From: Avipropionibacterium sp050157065
GTDB lineage: Bacteria > Actinomycetota > Actinomycetes > Propionibacteriales > Propionibacteriaceae
Length of the DNA: 64,000 nucleotides
NCBI GenBank assembly: GCA_050157065.1
Contig: CP189573.1
Strand: one strand, 5' to 3'
Both the position numbers and the translations under genes were made by a program. How positions within the stretch are numbered: position 1 is the first letter of the stretch; each line of letters begins with the position of its first letter. The notes beneath the pieces were generated by a model. That model was not told the origin of the DNA. It worked only from the letters and a program-made list of their open reading frames with translations, and did not search any database. This document shows positions 48,723 through 57,002 of this stretch, piece by piece.

Positions 48723-48763
48723 GCGGGTCAGCTTAGGAGCAGTCACCGACAGGATGAGCTCGC

Positions 48764-48769
48764 TATCGT
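48764..48769 (+). promoter_or_regulatory. Leaderless -10 box (TATCGT)
   Basis: TATCGT ends 7 bases before the GTG at 48777, and overlaps the other candidate GTG at 48768, which favours 48777 as the start. Confidence 0.45.
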
Positions 48770-48776
48770 GGCGTGG

Positions 48777-49361
48777 GTGGAGACCGAGCAGGCGTGGCGG
48801 GGGATCAGACAGGCGGCGACGCCGTGGCTGATCACGGCTGCAGTGATCGGCCTGCTGTTGCTGATGGTGGCGGTGACCGGCGGTTTCACTCCCGCGTCCG
48901 ACACCGGCCGTCGGGTCGAGGCCGGCCGGTCGGTCGAGGTGGGTGAGTGGCGACTGGTGGTGCACTCCGCCGAGCTGACCGACGTCAGCCCGGACGGTTC
49001 CTACGACACCGCCGACACCGTGCGGGTGCACCTCGACGTGACCCACCGGGGAGAGGCAACCGTCAGGTTCGTCCCGCACGGACTGATCCGTGTGGTGGTC
49101 GACCCGGCCCCGGTGGAGGAGGAACTGCAGTGGCGCAGTGCCGACCCGGACCGCGAGTACGCCTTCGATCCCGACGTCACCGAGTCGGTGTTGGCCGAGC
49201 TCGCGTACGCCGACGACCAGCACCCGCCGGCACCGGCTACCGTCCGCGTCGTGATCCACGACGTCCGATGGGACGCCGGGCTGCTGTCCGAGGACTGGCA
49301 GGTGGGTGCCGCGGTCGCCCACGTCGACCTCCCACTCGCCGATCGGCGGACCGGTGGGTGA
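48777..49361 (+). CDS. Membrane-anchored protein of unknown function (first of three)
   Basis: 194-aa protein with one N-terminal membrane segment (about 15-37, PWLITAAVIGLLLLMVAV) and an extracytoplasmic beta-rich domain containing GEWRLVVHSAELTDVSPDGSYDTADTVRVHLDVTH. The family is not recognised. The strand pattern (EVGEWRLVVHSAE) resembles DUF4352-type Ig-like domains. The GTG at 48777 follows TATCGT at the leaderless spacing; a GTG at 48768 in the same frame is the alternative. It overlaps the second gene of the set by 8 bases and is divergent from xseA. Confidence 0.78.
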   Translation: METEQAWRGIRQAATPWLITAAVIGLLLLMVAVTGGFTPASDTGRRVEAGRSVEVGEWRLVVHSAELTDVSPDGSYDTADTVRVHLDVTHRGEATVRFVPHGLIRVVVDPAPVEEELQWRSADPDREYAFDPDVTESVLAELAYADDQHPPAPATVRVVIHDVRWDAGLLSEDWQVGAAVAHVDLPLADRRTGG

Positions 49362-49977
49362 GCCGGCGTCGCCGACCGGGCAGCGCCGGGGGACGTCCCG
49401 GCCGGCAGCGCGCCCGGGCACGGCTCGCCAGCTGGGGGGACTGCTCTGCTGCCTGGTGGTGGTGGCCGTGCTGGCGGTGGCCGTACCGGAGTTCGACCCC
49501 ACCCGGACCACGGTGGCCTCCCGTGTCGACCGCGACGTGTGGACCGAGCAGGCGCACTACGCGGCCCGGGTGACCGACGTCGGGGTGGCCGACGCGGTGA
49601 CCGACGGCGACACCACGATCAGCGCCACGCCGGGCACGACATGGCTGGTGGTCACCTGGCAGCTGGCGTCCAGTGACACCGACTTCTCGCTCGGCCGGAT
49701 CTCGGCGCTCGTCGACGGCAAGGAGTACCTGCGGCGGACGGACTTCGGTGACTCCCACCAGTCCCGGACACCGGCCGGGTTCACCGACACCTGTACCGAG
49801 TTGTTCCAGGTGCCGTCGGACTCGGTCTCGGGTGCCCGGTTGGAACTGGCCCCCTCCCAGGTCAGCGGGATCGTCGTGTTCACCCGGGTGGTCGAGGTCG
49901 ACCTCGGTCTGGCCGATGACGTACCGGTCGAACCGCGTCGACGGGTCGAACCGTGCCACCGGGCGGTGACACCATGA
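49354..49977 (+). CDS. Membrane-anchored protein of unknown function (second of three)
   Basis: 207-aa protein. A basic, Pro/Arg-rich cytoplasmic N-terminus (about 25 residues) is followed by one membrane segment (LGGLLCCLVVVAVLAVAV) and an extracytoplasmic beta-sandwich-like domain (YAARVTDVGVADAVTDGDTTISA, TTWLVVTWQLASSDTDFSLGRISALVDGKEYLRRTDF). The two Cys of the mature domain (one in DTC, one in EPC) could pair. The GTG start overlaps the upstream stop by 8 bases and the next gene overlaps by ATGA, so the three genes are coupled and probably work together at the envelope. Confidence 0.8.
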   Translation: MGEPASPTGQRRGTSRPAARPGTARQLGGLLCCLVVVAVLAVAVPEFDPTRTTVASRVDRDVWTEQAHYAARVTDVGVADAVTDGDTTISATPGTTWLVVTWQLASSDTDFSLGRISALVDGKEYLRRTDFGDSHQSRTPAGFTDTCTELFQVPSDSVSGARLELAPSQVSGIVVFTRVVEVDLGLADDVPVEPRRRVEPCHRAVTP

Positions 49978-50519
49978 GGTCGGCCCGGCCCCGGCGGCGG
50001 TTGGTGGGTGTCGCGCTGGCCGTGCTGTTGGCGGTCGCGGTCGCCGTCGGCACGGGCTACAGCGACTTCCGCAGCCGAACGCCCGGCGACGGGACGGTCA
50101 CGTCCGGGGTGGTCGGCGAGCCGGTCCGGGTGGGCGAGCGTACGTTCACGGTGACCTCGTTCGAGGCCGCGACCCGGTTCCCGGCGGCCGAGGCCGACGA
50201 GGAACCGGTCACCGCGATGCCCGGTGCGGTGCTGGTGCTGGTCGTGCTGCGGACCGACCACGGCCCGCTGGATCCGACCACCAGCTACTGCGACGTCGAA
50301 CTGGTCGACCTGCGGGACGACACGGTGGTACGCACCTGGCGCGACACCGATCCCTTCCGGTACTCGGTTGCCGCGCCCGAGGGATACAGCTGTCTGGGTG
50401 AGTCCCCGACCGAGCGGGTGACCGAGATGGCCGCCGGTTTCCAGGTGCCCGCCGACGCCGTACCGCACCTGGCGTTACGCGTCGGACAGGAAGGGGCCTG
50501 GGCGCAGATCCGACGCTGA
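49974..50519 (+). CDS. Membrane-anchored protein of unknown function (third of three)
   Basis: 181-aa protein with one N-terminal membrane segment (about 10-28, LVGVALAVLLAVAVAVGTG) and a beta-rich extracytoplasmic domain with VGERTFTVTSFEAATRF, TAMPGAVLVLVVLRTDHGPLDP and two Cys (YCDVELV, YSCLGES) that may form a disulfide. It has the same plan as the two preceding proteins (anchor, then an Ig-like domain around a VLVxxxLRT strand), so the three are plausible paralogues or subunits. It overlaps the convergent gene at 50475 by 45 bases. Confidence 0.8.
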   Translation: MRSARPRRRLVGVALAVLLAVAVAVGTGYSDFRSRTPGDGTVTSGVVGEPVRVGERTFTVTSFEAATRFPAAEADEEPVTAMPGAVLVLVVLRTDHGPLDPTTSYCDVELVDLRDDTVVRTWRDTDPFRYSVAAPEGYSCLGESPTERVTEMAAGFQVPADAVPHLALRVGQEGAWAQIRR

Positions 50520-51875
50520 GGACGCACCTGGTGTGGTCGTGGGGGCCTCAGCTGTGGGCGTGGCGGTGGGGGTGTCGGTGGTGGGGGTGTCGGTGGTGGT
50601 GCCGTCGGGATCGGTGCCGGTGACCGAGCCGATGCAGCGGTCGAAGGCGGCGCCGTACAGCGCCATCGCCACCGTGGTGCCGAGCAGGCCCTGGACCAGG
50701 TCGATCGTCGGCGTGGTGAGCAGCGCCTCGGCCAGCGGCACGGGCCCCCGGAGCTGGAGCAGTCCGGTCTCGACCAGCCGCTGCAGCGCGGTGACCACCG
50801 CCGACACCACCAGGAAGGCCCCCAGGAAGCGTGGCCCGGCCAACCACACCAACTGCAGCGACCGGAACACCGGGATGTACTTGTCGCGCAGGTCGCCGGT
50901 GGCCAGCCAGGTGAATCGGCGCAGCGGTGCCGGCAGCCGCGTCAACGTCCGGGCAGCCCCTTCGGCCCGGGTCCCCACCACCGATCGCTCGAAGTCGCGC
51001 CAGCCGAACACCAGCGCCGTCAGCGCCAACCACATCAGCGGCAACAGCACCAGTTGGGCGAAGCCGGGCACCACGTCCACCCAGAACCGATGGGCGGCGG
51101 CCTGCACCAGGTCGGGCAGGGTGAGCCCGTACGGGAATGTCACCTCGGGCAGCAACTCGATGAGGCCACGCCACAGCTGCATGGTCTCGACCCACGCCGT
51201 CCGGGTGTGCAGCCAGTCGGTGGCGTCGGAGACGATCCGGGTCAGGCCGAGGAACGAGGTGAACACGAAGACGCCGTCGGCGACCATGGCGACCGGGCTG
51301 AGCCAGCTGAGGTCGAAGCGTCGGGCTGCCGCACTGCAGGCGACCCGGAGCAACCAGGCGATCACGGCCATCACCGCGTACGTCTGCCAGTTCTGCATGT
51401 TGATCGACCACTCCGCGGTACCGAACAGCGAGTGCCGGATCACGTTGACGGTGAACAGTTCGCGGACCTCGTCGTCGACCAGGCCCCACAGCGCGTACAC
51501 CGCGAGGAAGGGGCCGATCGCGGTCACCAGCACGGTGCGCGCCGACGAAAGCTCAAACACCGAGTCCGGTACGACCAGCAGTCCGGCCGGGGTGGCCCCG
51601 GCCGCCTGTCGACGTTCCACCCGGGGCAGCACCGCCAGTCGTGGTTCCAGGGAGTTGATCATGAGCACCAGGCTGATCACGTAGCACACCACTCCGACCA
51701 CGAAGACCAGGATCGACAGCCACGGCCGGGTGCCGCCGAGGGCGGCCGAGCCGTACGTGCCGAGTTGGCGCAGCGCCCACCCGACACAGAACCAGGCGAC
51801 CAACGGCCCCAGACCGCGCAGCCACAGTCGGCCGGTCGCGGCCGTCAGCAGCAGGACCTCGCGGATGGTGCGCAC
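50475..51875 (-). CDS. Multi-pass membrane protein of unknown function
   Basis: 466-aa integral membrane protein with about nine hydrophobic segments: VLLLTAATGRLWLRGLGPLVAWFCVGW, ILVFVVGVVCYVISLVLMI, VLVTAIGPFLAVYALWGL, YAVMAVIAWLLRVAC, VADGVFVFTSFLGL, LVLLPLMWLALTALVFG, FLGAFLVVSAVVTAL and others. The C-terminus is a Thr/Pro-rich tail with DTPTTDTPTATPT. The family was not recognised. The GTG at 51875 lies 6 bases after TACGCT on the minus strand, a leaderless start. Its 3' end overlaps the third envelope gene by 45 bases, antisense to it. Confidence 0.83.
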   Translation of the reverse strand: MRTIREVLLLTAATGRLWLRGLGPLVAWFCVGWALRQLGTYGSAALGGTRPWLSILVFVVGVVCYVISLVLMINSLEPRLAVLPRVERRQAAGATPAGLLVVPDSVFELSSARTVLVTAIGPFLAVYALWGLVDDEVRELFTVNVIRHSLFGTAEWSINMQNWQTYAVMAVIAWLLRVACSAAARRFDLSWLSPVAMVADGVFVFTSFLGLTRIVSDATDWLHTRTAWVETMQLWRGLIELLPEVTFPYGLTLPDLVQAAAHRFWVDVVPGFAQLVLLPLMWLALTALVFGWRDFERSVVGTRAEGAARTLTRLPAPLRRFTWLATGDLRDKYIPVFRSLQLVWLAGPRFLGAFLVVSAVVTALQRLVETGLLQLRGPVPLAEALLTTPTIDLVQGLLGTTVAMALYGAAFDRCIGSVTGTDPDGTTTDTPTTDTPTATPTAEAPTTTPGASSASDLRPGPFLSDA

Positions 51876-51881
51876 CCGCTC

Positions 51882-51887
51882 AGCGTA
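51882..51887 (-). promoter_or_regulatory. Leaderless -10 box (TACGCT) of the membrane protein gene
   Basis: On the minus strand TACGCT is followed by 6 bases and the GTG at 51875. It forms a back-to-back divergent promoter pair with the box at 51936, within 73 bases. Confidence 0.5.
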
Positions 51888-51935
51888 GGACCTGCGGTCG
51901 GTCAGGCCAGTCCTCAGCGTCGCTGCGAAGTGTCC

Positions 51936-51941
51936 TAGATT
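51936..51941 (+). promoter_or_regulatory. Leaderless -10 box (TAGATT) of the DinB-like gene
   Basis: TAGATT ends exactly 7 bases before the ATG at 51949. The surroundings CCTAGATTGGGTGGCATGA closely resemble those before ispH (CCTAGACTGGGCGGCATGA). Confidence 0.6.
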
Positions 51942-51948
51942 GGGTGGC

Positions 51949-52497
51949 ATGAGCGAGTACGCGCCACCACCGCCCGACGACAAGGACTGGACCTGGGTGG
52001 TGGAACGGACCTGCCCGCAGTGCGGTTTCGACGCCTCCCGGGTGACCGTGGAGCAGGCCCCTGGCATGATCACCGCACTCACCGCACCGTGGGCCGATGT
52101 GCTCGGCCGCGATGACGTCGCCGTCCGCCCGGCGCCGGAGGTCTGGTCGGCCCTGGAGTACGCGTGTCACGTCCGCGACGTGTGCCTCGTGTTCAGCGAA
52201 CGCACCACCTTGATGTTGGAGCACGAGGCCCCGACCTTCGCCAACTGGGACCAGGACGAGGCGGCGGTGCAGGGCCGGTACCTGCACCAGGACCCGACGG
52301 CCGTCGGGACCGGGATCGGACAGGCCGCCACGGCCTGGGCGAAGCAACTGCGCGAGGTCCAGGGCGCCAAGTGGGAGCGTCCCGGGCTGCGGGGGAACGG
52401 GGCACAGTTCACCGTGCTCACCCTGACGCGCTACGGGCTGCACGACCTCGCACACCACCTGGTCGACGTCGGTGCGGTGGAGTCCCACGCCTCATGA
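51949..52497 (+). CDS. DinB-family protein
   Basis: 182-aa protein with the four-helix DinB/YfiT-like fold, often metal-binding and thiol- or damage-related. The probable metal His residues lie in YACHVRDVCLVF near the middle and LHDLAHHLVDV at the C-terminus. The N-terminus holds CPQCGFDASRVT, a Cys pair like a half zinc ribbon that is often seen in actinobacterial DinB proteins. ATG 51949 is placed exactly for a leaderless transcript. The ATGA overlap with the methyltransferase gene indicates a coupled pair. Confidence 0.87.
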   Translation: MSEYAPPPPDDKDWTWVVERTCPQCGFDASRVTVEQAPGMITALTAPWADVLGRDDVAVRPAPEVWSALEYACHVRDVCLVFSERTTLMLEHEAPTFANWDQDEAAVQGRYLHQDPTAVGTGIGQAATAWAKQLREVQGAKWERPGLRGNGAQFTVLTLTRYGLHDLAHHLVDVGAVESHAS

Positions 52498-53258
52498 CCG
52501 ACGAACTCCTCGCCGCCTGGCGTGCCGAGGAGGGCGGGCAGCCCGAGGGGTGGGACTTCTCCAGCCTGGGCGGCCGGATGACGGGGACCCCGCTGCCCTG
52601 GGACCTCGACGCGATGTACCGGGAGTTGCTCGGCCGGGCGAGCCGGGTGCTCGACATGGGCACCGGTGGCGGTGAGTACCTGCGGAGCTTCGCCGATGAC
52701 CTGCCCGACGACACCGTCGCGACCGAGGGGTGGCGACCGAACGTTCCGGTCGCCCGGGCTGCGCTGCAGCCGTACGGCATCGAGGTCGTCGAGCACGATC
52801 CCGACTCCGGACAGCCGATGCCCTTCCCCGACGGCCGGTTCGACCTCGTGCTCAACCGGCACGAAGCCTTCGGCGCCGCCGAGGTGGCCCGCGTGCTGGC
52901 GCCGGGTGGCACTTTCGTGACGCAGCAGGTCGGCGGGCTCGAGGTCGGCGAACTTCATGCCCTGACCGGTAAGCAACCGGACAATCCGCACGTCACCCTT
53001 GAGCGGTGCTGTACCGCATTGGGCGAAGCCGGCCTGGAGATCGTCGCCAGCGGCCAGGACTCCGGTTGGTACGAGTTCGTCGACGTCGCCGCGCTGGTGG
53101 CCTATCTGCAACTGGTGCCGTGGGACGTCCCGGACGACTTCTCCGTCGACCGGTACCGCGACGCCCTGCTGACCCTGCACGAGCGGGGCCCGGCGATCGG
53201 GAAGCCCGTGCGGCTCACCAAGCTGCGTTTCTGGATCCGGGCCGTCCGGTCGGCCTGA
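52494..53258 (+). CDS. SAM-dependent class I methyltransferase
   Basis: 254-aa Rossmann-fold methyltransferase. The SAM-binding motif I is VLDMGTGGGEYLRSF, followed by the acidic end of strand two (VATEGWRPNV) and the motif RFDLVLNRHEAFGAAEVARVLAPGGTFVTQQVG typical of small-molecule methylases. Substrate is unknown. ATG 52494 overlaps the DinB gene stop by 4 bases; the pair is probably co-transcribed. Confidence 0.9.
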   Translation: MTDELLAAWRAEEGGQPEGWDFSSLGGRMTGTPLPWDLDAMYRELLGRASRVLDMGTGGGEYLRSFADDLPDDTVATEGWRPNVPVARAALQPYGIEVVEHDPDSGQPMPFPDGRFDLVLNRHEAFGAAEVARVLAPGGTFVTQQVGGLEVGELHALTGKQPDNPHVTLERCCTALGEAGLEIVASGQDSGWYEFVDVAALVAYLQLVPWDVPDDFSVDRYRDALLTLHERGPAIGKPVRLTKLRFWIRAVRSA

Positions 53259-53297
53259 GACGAGCGATCTCGCGCTCGCGGTGTCGCTGCCCGGCCC

Positions 53298-53393
53298 GGA
53301 TTCCGCAAACCGACCGGTCGATCGGTGGGTGATGCGTGACACAGGCGTGGACTGGCTCGCCAGATCTTGTTGACCGGTCGATCTGCGGAATCC
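53298..53393. repeat. 96-bp element with 22-bp imperfect terminal inverted repeats
   Basis: Left arm 53298-53319 (GGATTCCGCAAACCGACCGG + TC) and right arm 53372-53393 (reverse complement GGATTCCGCAGATCGACCGG + TC) differ at two or three positions and are 52 bases apart. It could be a MITE-like remnant or a large transcript hairpin between the methyltransferase and ispH genes. Confidence 0.6.
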
Positions 53394-53447
53394 ACCCGGC
53401 GCGCGGGAGCCGCGTCGGCGGCCGAGGGAGCCGCAGAACGGTCCTCC

Positions 53448-53453
53448 TAGACT
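53448..53453 (+). promoter_or_regulatory. Leaderless -10 box (TAGACT) of ispH
   Basis: TAGACT ends exactly 7 bases before the ATG at 53461; no ribosome-binding site lies between. Confidence 0.6.
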
Positions 53454-53460
53454 GGGCGGC

Positions 53461-54528
53461 ATGACTGACGGCCAGTTGACCCGACCCGGCGACGCCCTGC
53501 ACACCGCGTCCCCGGCGCCGATGACCCCGACCGGGGCGACCGTTGACCTCCCGATGCCGGCACGGCCGGGGGAGAAGCAGGTGGTGGTGGCCGCCCCCCG
53601 CGGATACTGCGCGGGCGTGGACCGCGCCGTGATCACCGTGGAGAAGGCGCTCGACCGGTACGGTCCGCCGGTGTACGTGCGGAAGCAGATCGTGCACAAC
53701 AAGCACGTCGTGGAGACCTTGGCCGAGCGGGGCGCGATCTTCGTCGAGGAGCTCGACGAGGTGCCCGAGGGTGCGACGGTCGTGTTCTCCGCGCACGGGG
53801 TGTCGCCGATGGTCCGCGACCAGGCCACCGATCGCCGGCTCAAGACCATCGACGCCACCTGTCCGTTGGTGACCAAGGTGCACCACGAGGCGCGCCGGTT
53901 CGCCAAGGAGGATCGCGAGATCCTGCTGATCGGGCACGCCGGCCACGAGGAGGTCGAGGGCACCTCGGGGGAGGCCCCCGAGCACATCACCTTGGTCCAG
54001 TCGCCGGCGGATGCCGACACCGTCGAGGTCAAGGACCCGACCCGAGTCTCCTGGCTGAGCCAGACCACGTTGAGCGTGGACGAGACGATGCAGATCGTCC
54101 GGCGCCTCCGGGAACGGTTCCCGTTGTTGCAGGACCCGCCCAGCGACGACATCTGCTACGCCACCTCCAACCGGCAGTCGGCGGTGAAGCAGATCGCCGC
54201 CCACTCCGATCTGGTGATCGTCGTCGGTTCGGCCAACTCGTCGAACTCGGTGCGGTTGGTCGAGGTGGCGCTGGACGCCGGCGCGAAGGCGTCGTACCGG
54301 GTCGACAACGCGAGCGAGATCGACGACGGATGGCTGGAAGGGGTCGAGCACGTCGGCATCACCAGCGGCGCATCGGTGCCCGACGACCTGGTGCAGGGGG
54401 TGCTCGACCACTTGGTGGACCGCGGCTTCCCGGTCGCCACGGAGGAGCGGTTGACCGAGGAGAACCTCGTCTTCGCGTTGCCGCCCGAACTCCGCAAGGA
54501 CCTTCGCAGGAATGCCAGCGGTGACTGA
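53461..54528 (+). CDS. ispH: 4-hydroxy-3-methylbut-2-enyl diphosphate reductase
   Basis: 355-aa iron-sulfur enzyme for the last step of the MEP pathway, giving isopentenyl and dimethylallyl diphosphate. The three cluster-binding Cys are all present: Cys50 in PRGYCAGVDRA, Cys134 in DATCPLVTKVH, and Cys232 in ICYATSNRQ. QIVHNKHVVETL, FSAHGVSP and GSANSSNSVRL are family signatures. An N-terminal extension of about 38 residues, rich in Pro and Thr, precedes the core. It links to the cis-prenyltransferase at 12670, which uses its product. The racemase gene overlaps its end by 17 bases. Confidence 0.97.
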   Translation: MTDGQLTRPGDALHTASPAPMTPTGATVDLPMPARPGEKQVVVAAPRGYCAGVDRAVITVEKALDRYGPPVYVRKQIVHNKHVVETLAERGAIFVEELDEVPEGATVVFSAHGVSPMVRDQATDRRLKTIDATCPLVTKVHHEARRFAKEDREILLIGHAGHEEVEGTSGEAPEHITLVQSPADADTVEVKDPTRVSWLSQTTLSVDETMQIVRRLRERFPLLQDPPSDDICYATSNRQSAVKQIAAHSDLVIVVGSANSSNSVRLVEVALDAGAKASYRVDNASEIDDGWLEGVEHVGITSGASVPDDLVQGVLDHLVDRGFPVATEERLTEENLVFALPPELRKDLRRNASGD

Positions 54529-55249
54529 CGAGCGGCCACGGTCGACGTCGGCCCAGTCGCGACGCATCGGCCTGATCGGTGGGATGAGCTGGGAGAGCAC
54601 GGCGCTGTACTACCGGCTGCTCAACGAGGGTGTCCGGGAACGTGTCGGGGGCCACCACAGCGTCGACCTGGTGCTCCGGTCGATCGACTTCGCGCCGATC
54701 GTGGCGATGCAGCAGGCGGGGGACTGGCCAGGTGCCGCGACGGTACTGGCCGACGCGGCGCGGGACCTCGAGGCGGCCGGCGCAGAGTTGATCATGATCG
54801 GCGCCAACACGATGCACCGGGTGGCACCCGAGGTCGAGGCGGCGGTGTCGGTCCCGCTGCTGCACGTCGTCGACGTGGTCGCCGACGCCGCCCTGGAACG
54901 TGGCATCCCGACCATCGGCCTGCTCGGAACCCGTTACACGATGGGAGATCCGTTCTACTCCCACGGCCTCGCCGCTCGCGGGGTCTCCACCTTGGTGCCC
55001 CATGCCGCCGACCGCGAGCTGGTCAACTCGATCATCTACGACGAGCTCGTCCACGGCCGCTTCACCGACGAGGCCAGGGCGTCCATCGTCACGGTGATCG
55101 AGTCGTTGCGTGCCCAAGGTGCCCGCGGGGTCGTCCTCGGCTGCACCGAGCTGGAACTGTTGATCAACTCCGACGACGTCGACGTCCCGCTGTTCGCCAC
55201 CACGGCCCTGCACAGCAGGGCTGCCCTGGCGGCGGCCTTCGCCGACTGA
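54512..55249 (+). CDS. Aspartate/glutamate racemase family protein
   Basis: 245-aa two-domain racemase-fold protein. The N-terminal RIGLIGGMSWESTALYYRLLNEG is the family signature; the C-terminal catalytic Cys is in VVLGCTELELLI. The first half shows MIGANTMHRVAPEV, where many members have a Cys or Thr at the first position; the Ala here means that the classical two-Cys mechanism is incomplete and activity is uncertain. Start ATG 54512; GTG 54521 in frame is possible. It overlaps ispH by 17 bases and probably shares its leaderless promoter. It may supply D-amino acids for cell wall synthesis. Confidence 0.85.
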   Translation: MPAVTDERPRSTSAQSRRIGLIGGMSWESTALYYRLLNEGVRERVGGHHSVDLVLRSIDFAPIVAMQQAGDWPGAATVLADAARDLEAAGAELIMIGANTMHRVAPEVEAAVSVPLLHVVDVVADAALERGIPTIGLLGTRYTMGDPFYSHGLAARGVSTLVPHAADRELVNSIIYDELVHGRFTDEARASIVTVIESLRAQGARGVVLGCTELELLINSDDVDVPLFATTALHSRAALAAAFAD

Positions 55250-56890
55250 TCAGCTGCTGCGACGACGCAGCTGACGCGGTTGCTCGGCGTCGGTGAGGTC
55301 GAACAGGTCGGGCTCACCCCGGGTCAGCTCGTGGCGTTCCGGCAACTCCGGATCAGCCGTGACCTCGGCCGTCGGCTGCTCGGTGTCGGCAGCCCGCTCG
55401 CGCCCGATCATCGGGGTGGCCTGTACGGCGTCGTCCACCAGTTCGGAGGCGGTCACCTGGCGGGGGGCGTGCTCGACCTGGTCGGGCGACGGGAGCTCCT
55501 CGGAGGTGACGTCGAGGTCATTGAACCGGCGGGCCGTGACGAACACCCGGCTCTCGAGTGATCCGAGGGTGGAGTTGTAGGCCTTCACCGAGGTCTGCAG
55601 GGCACGGCCGAGCTTGTCGAAGTGACCGCCCATCGTGCCGAGCCGCTGGTACAGCTCGCGTCCCAGATCGGCGACCTCCTTGGCGTTCTGGGCCAGGGCG
55701 GCCTGCTTCCAGCTGTGGGCGACGGTGCGCAACATGGCGATCAGGGTCGACGGCGACGCGATCACGATGCCCTTGCGGGCGGCGTACTCGTGCAGGTCGG
55801 GCATCCGGCTGAGCGCCTCGGCGGCCAGCGCCTCACTCGGCAGGAACATGATCACGAACTCGGGGGTGTGGTCGTCGACCGCCCAGTACTGCTTGCCGGA
55901 CAACTGGTCGACGTGGCCCTTGACCACCTTCCCGTACCGCTGCAGGGCAGCCTCGCGCCGGTCCTCGTCGTCGGTGTCGTGGGCATCGAGGAAGCTCTCC
56001 AGCGGCACCTTGGAGTCGACGAAGACGTACTTGCCGTCGCTGAGGTTGACCCGCATGTCGGGGCGGATCCCCGTACCGCCGGTGGTGGTCGTGGTGTGCT
56101 GCAGGTCGAAGTCGCAGTGTTGCCGCATGTTGGCCAACTCGGCGGCGTTCTTCAGCTGCATCTCGCCCCAGTTGCCGCGGATCTGCGGCTTGCGCAGCGC
56201 CGTCACCAGGGCATGTGTCTCGCGCCGCAGGTGCTCGCCGGTGGACTGGACGGTCCGCACCTGGTTGCGCAGGTCGGTCGCGAGCGAGGCGCGCTCCTTC
56301 TCGACCGCGGTCAGCCGTTCCTGGAGCTGGCGCAGGCTCTCGGTGACCGGTGCCATCAACTGCTCGGTGGCCTTCAGCCGCTGGTCGGCGCTCCGCTCCG
56401 CCTGCTTGCCCTGTGACTCCAGCGTCGCCGCCGACAGCACCTTGAACTCCTTCGCCAGCGCCTCCCGGTCCTCGGCGATGGTCCGGGCTCGCTGCTCGGC
56501 GTCATCGGCCCGCCGCGTCGCCTCGGACAACGAGGCACGGACGCCGGCCAGCGTCGCGCTCACGTCCGAACGGTCGGCCATCGCCTGAGCGGTCTCGGTG
56601 CGGGCACCCGCCAGCTCGGCCCGGAGCTCGGCGGTGTCGGCACGGGCACGTTCGGCCGCCTCACGCGCCGAGGTGGCCTCGAGGCGGGACTGGCTGGCCT
56701 CGTCGCGGGCCCGACCGGCCTCGGCCTCCGCGCGCTGTCGGGCGGCCTCGGCCTCGGCACGCTGCCGCGGAACGTCGTCCCCGTTCGCCACGGGGGGGCG
56801 GGAGCGCAGCAGCCACCAGCACGCTGCGGCGCCCAGCAGGGCACCGAGCAGCAGTCCGATGACCAGGGCTGTGGCGGTGGCAGTTTCCAT
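55250..56890 (-). CDS. rmuC: DNA recombination protein RmuC
   Basis: 546-aa RmuC-family protein, believed to limit recombination between inverted repeats through a nuclease-like fold. One N-terminal membrane segment (about 5-28, TALVIGLLLGALLGAAACWWLL) is followed by a long coiled coil (about 45-250, Ala/Glu/Arg-rich). The RmuC domain (about 250-470) has GNWGEMQLKNAAELANM, GTGIRPDMRVNLSDGKYVFVDSKVPLESFL and PEFVIMFLPSEALAAEAL. The C-terminal 60 residues are acidic and variable. It ends immediately next to the convergent racemase gene with no intergenic base. Confidence 0.94.
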   Translation of the reverse strand: METATATALVIGLLLGALLGAAACWWLLRSRPPVANGDDVPRQRAEAEAARQRAEAEAGRARDEASQSRLEATSAREAAERARADTAELRAELAGARTETAQAMADRSDVSATLAGVRASLSEATRRADDAEQRARTIAEDREALAKEFKVLSAATLESQGKQAERSADQRLKATEQLMAPVTESLRQLQERLTAVEKERASLATDLRNQVRTVQSTGEHLRRETHALVTALRKPQIRGNWGEMQLKNAAELANMRQHCDFDLQHTTTTTGGTGIRPDMRVNLSDGKYVFVDSKVPLESFLDAHDTDDEDRREAALQRYGKVVKGHVDQLSGKQYWAVDDHTPEFVIMFLPSEALAAEALSRMPDLHEYAARKGIVIASPSTLIAMLRTVAHSWKQAALAQNAKEVADLGRELYQRLGTMGGHFDKLGRALQTSVKAYNSTLGSLESRVFVTARRFNDLDVTSEELPSPDQVEHAPRQVTASELVDDAVQATPMIGRERAADTEQPTAEVTADPELPERHELTRGEPDLFDLTDAEQPRQLRRRSS

Positions 56891-56975
56891 GACCGAGATC
56901 TTGCCAAGGGGGTCCGACAATTTTGGGCTCCCGCACCGTGCGGGGTCCGAACCGTGGTCGGACAACTTCACAAAT

Positions 56976-56992
56976 CTTGCGTCATACGCAAG
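56976..56992. promoter_or_regulatory. IclR-type operator, palindrome CTTGCGT-CAT-ACGCAAG
   Basis: A perfect 7-bp inverted repeat with a 3-base centre lies 10 bases before the GTG start of the IclR regulator and overlaps the AAGACT box at 56990-56995. It is ideally placed for autoregulation of the IclR-FAD oxidoreductase operon. Confidence 0.7.
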
Positions 56993-57002
56993 ACTGGCAC
57001 CC

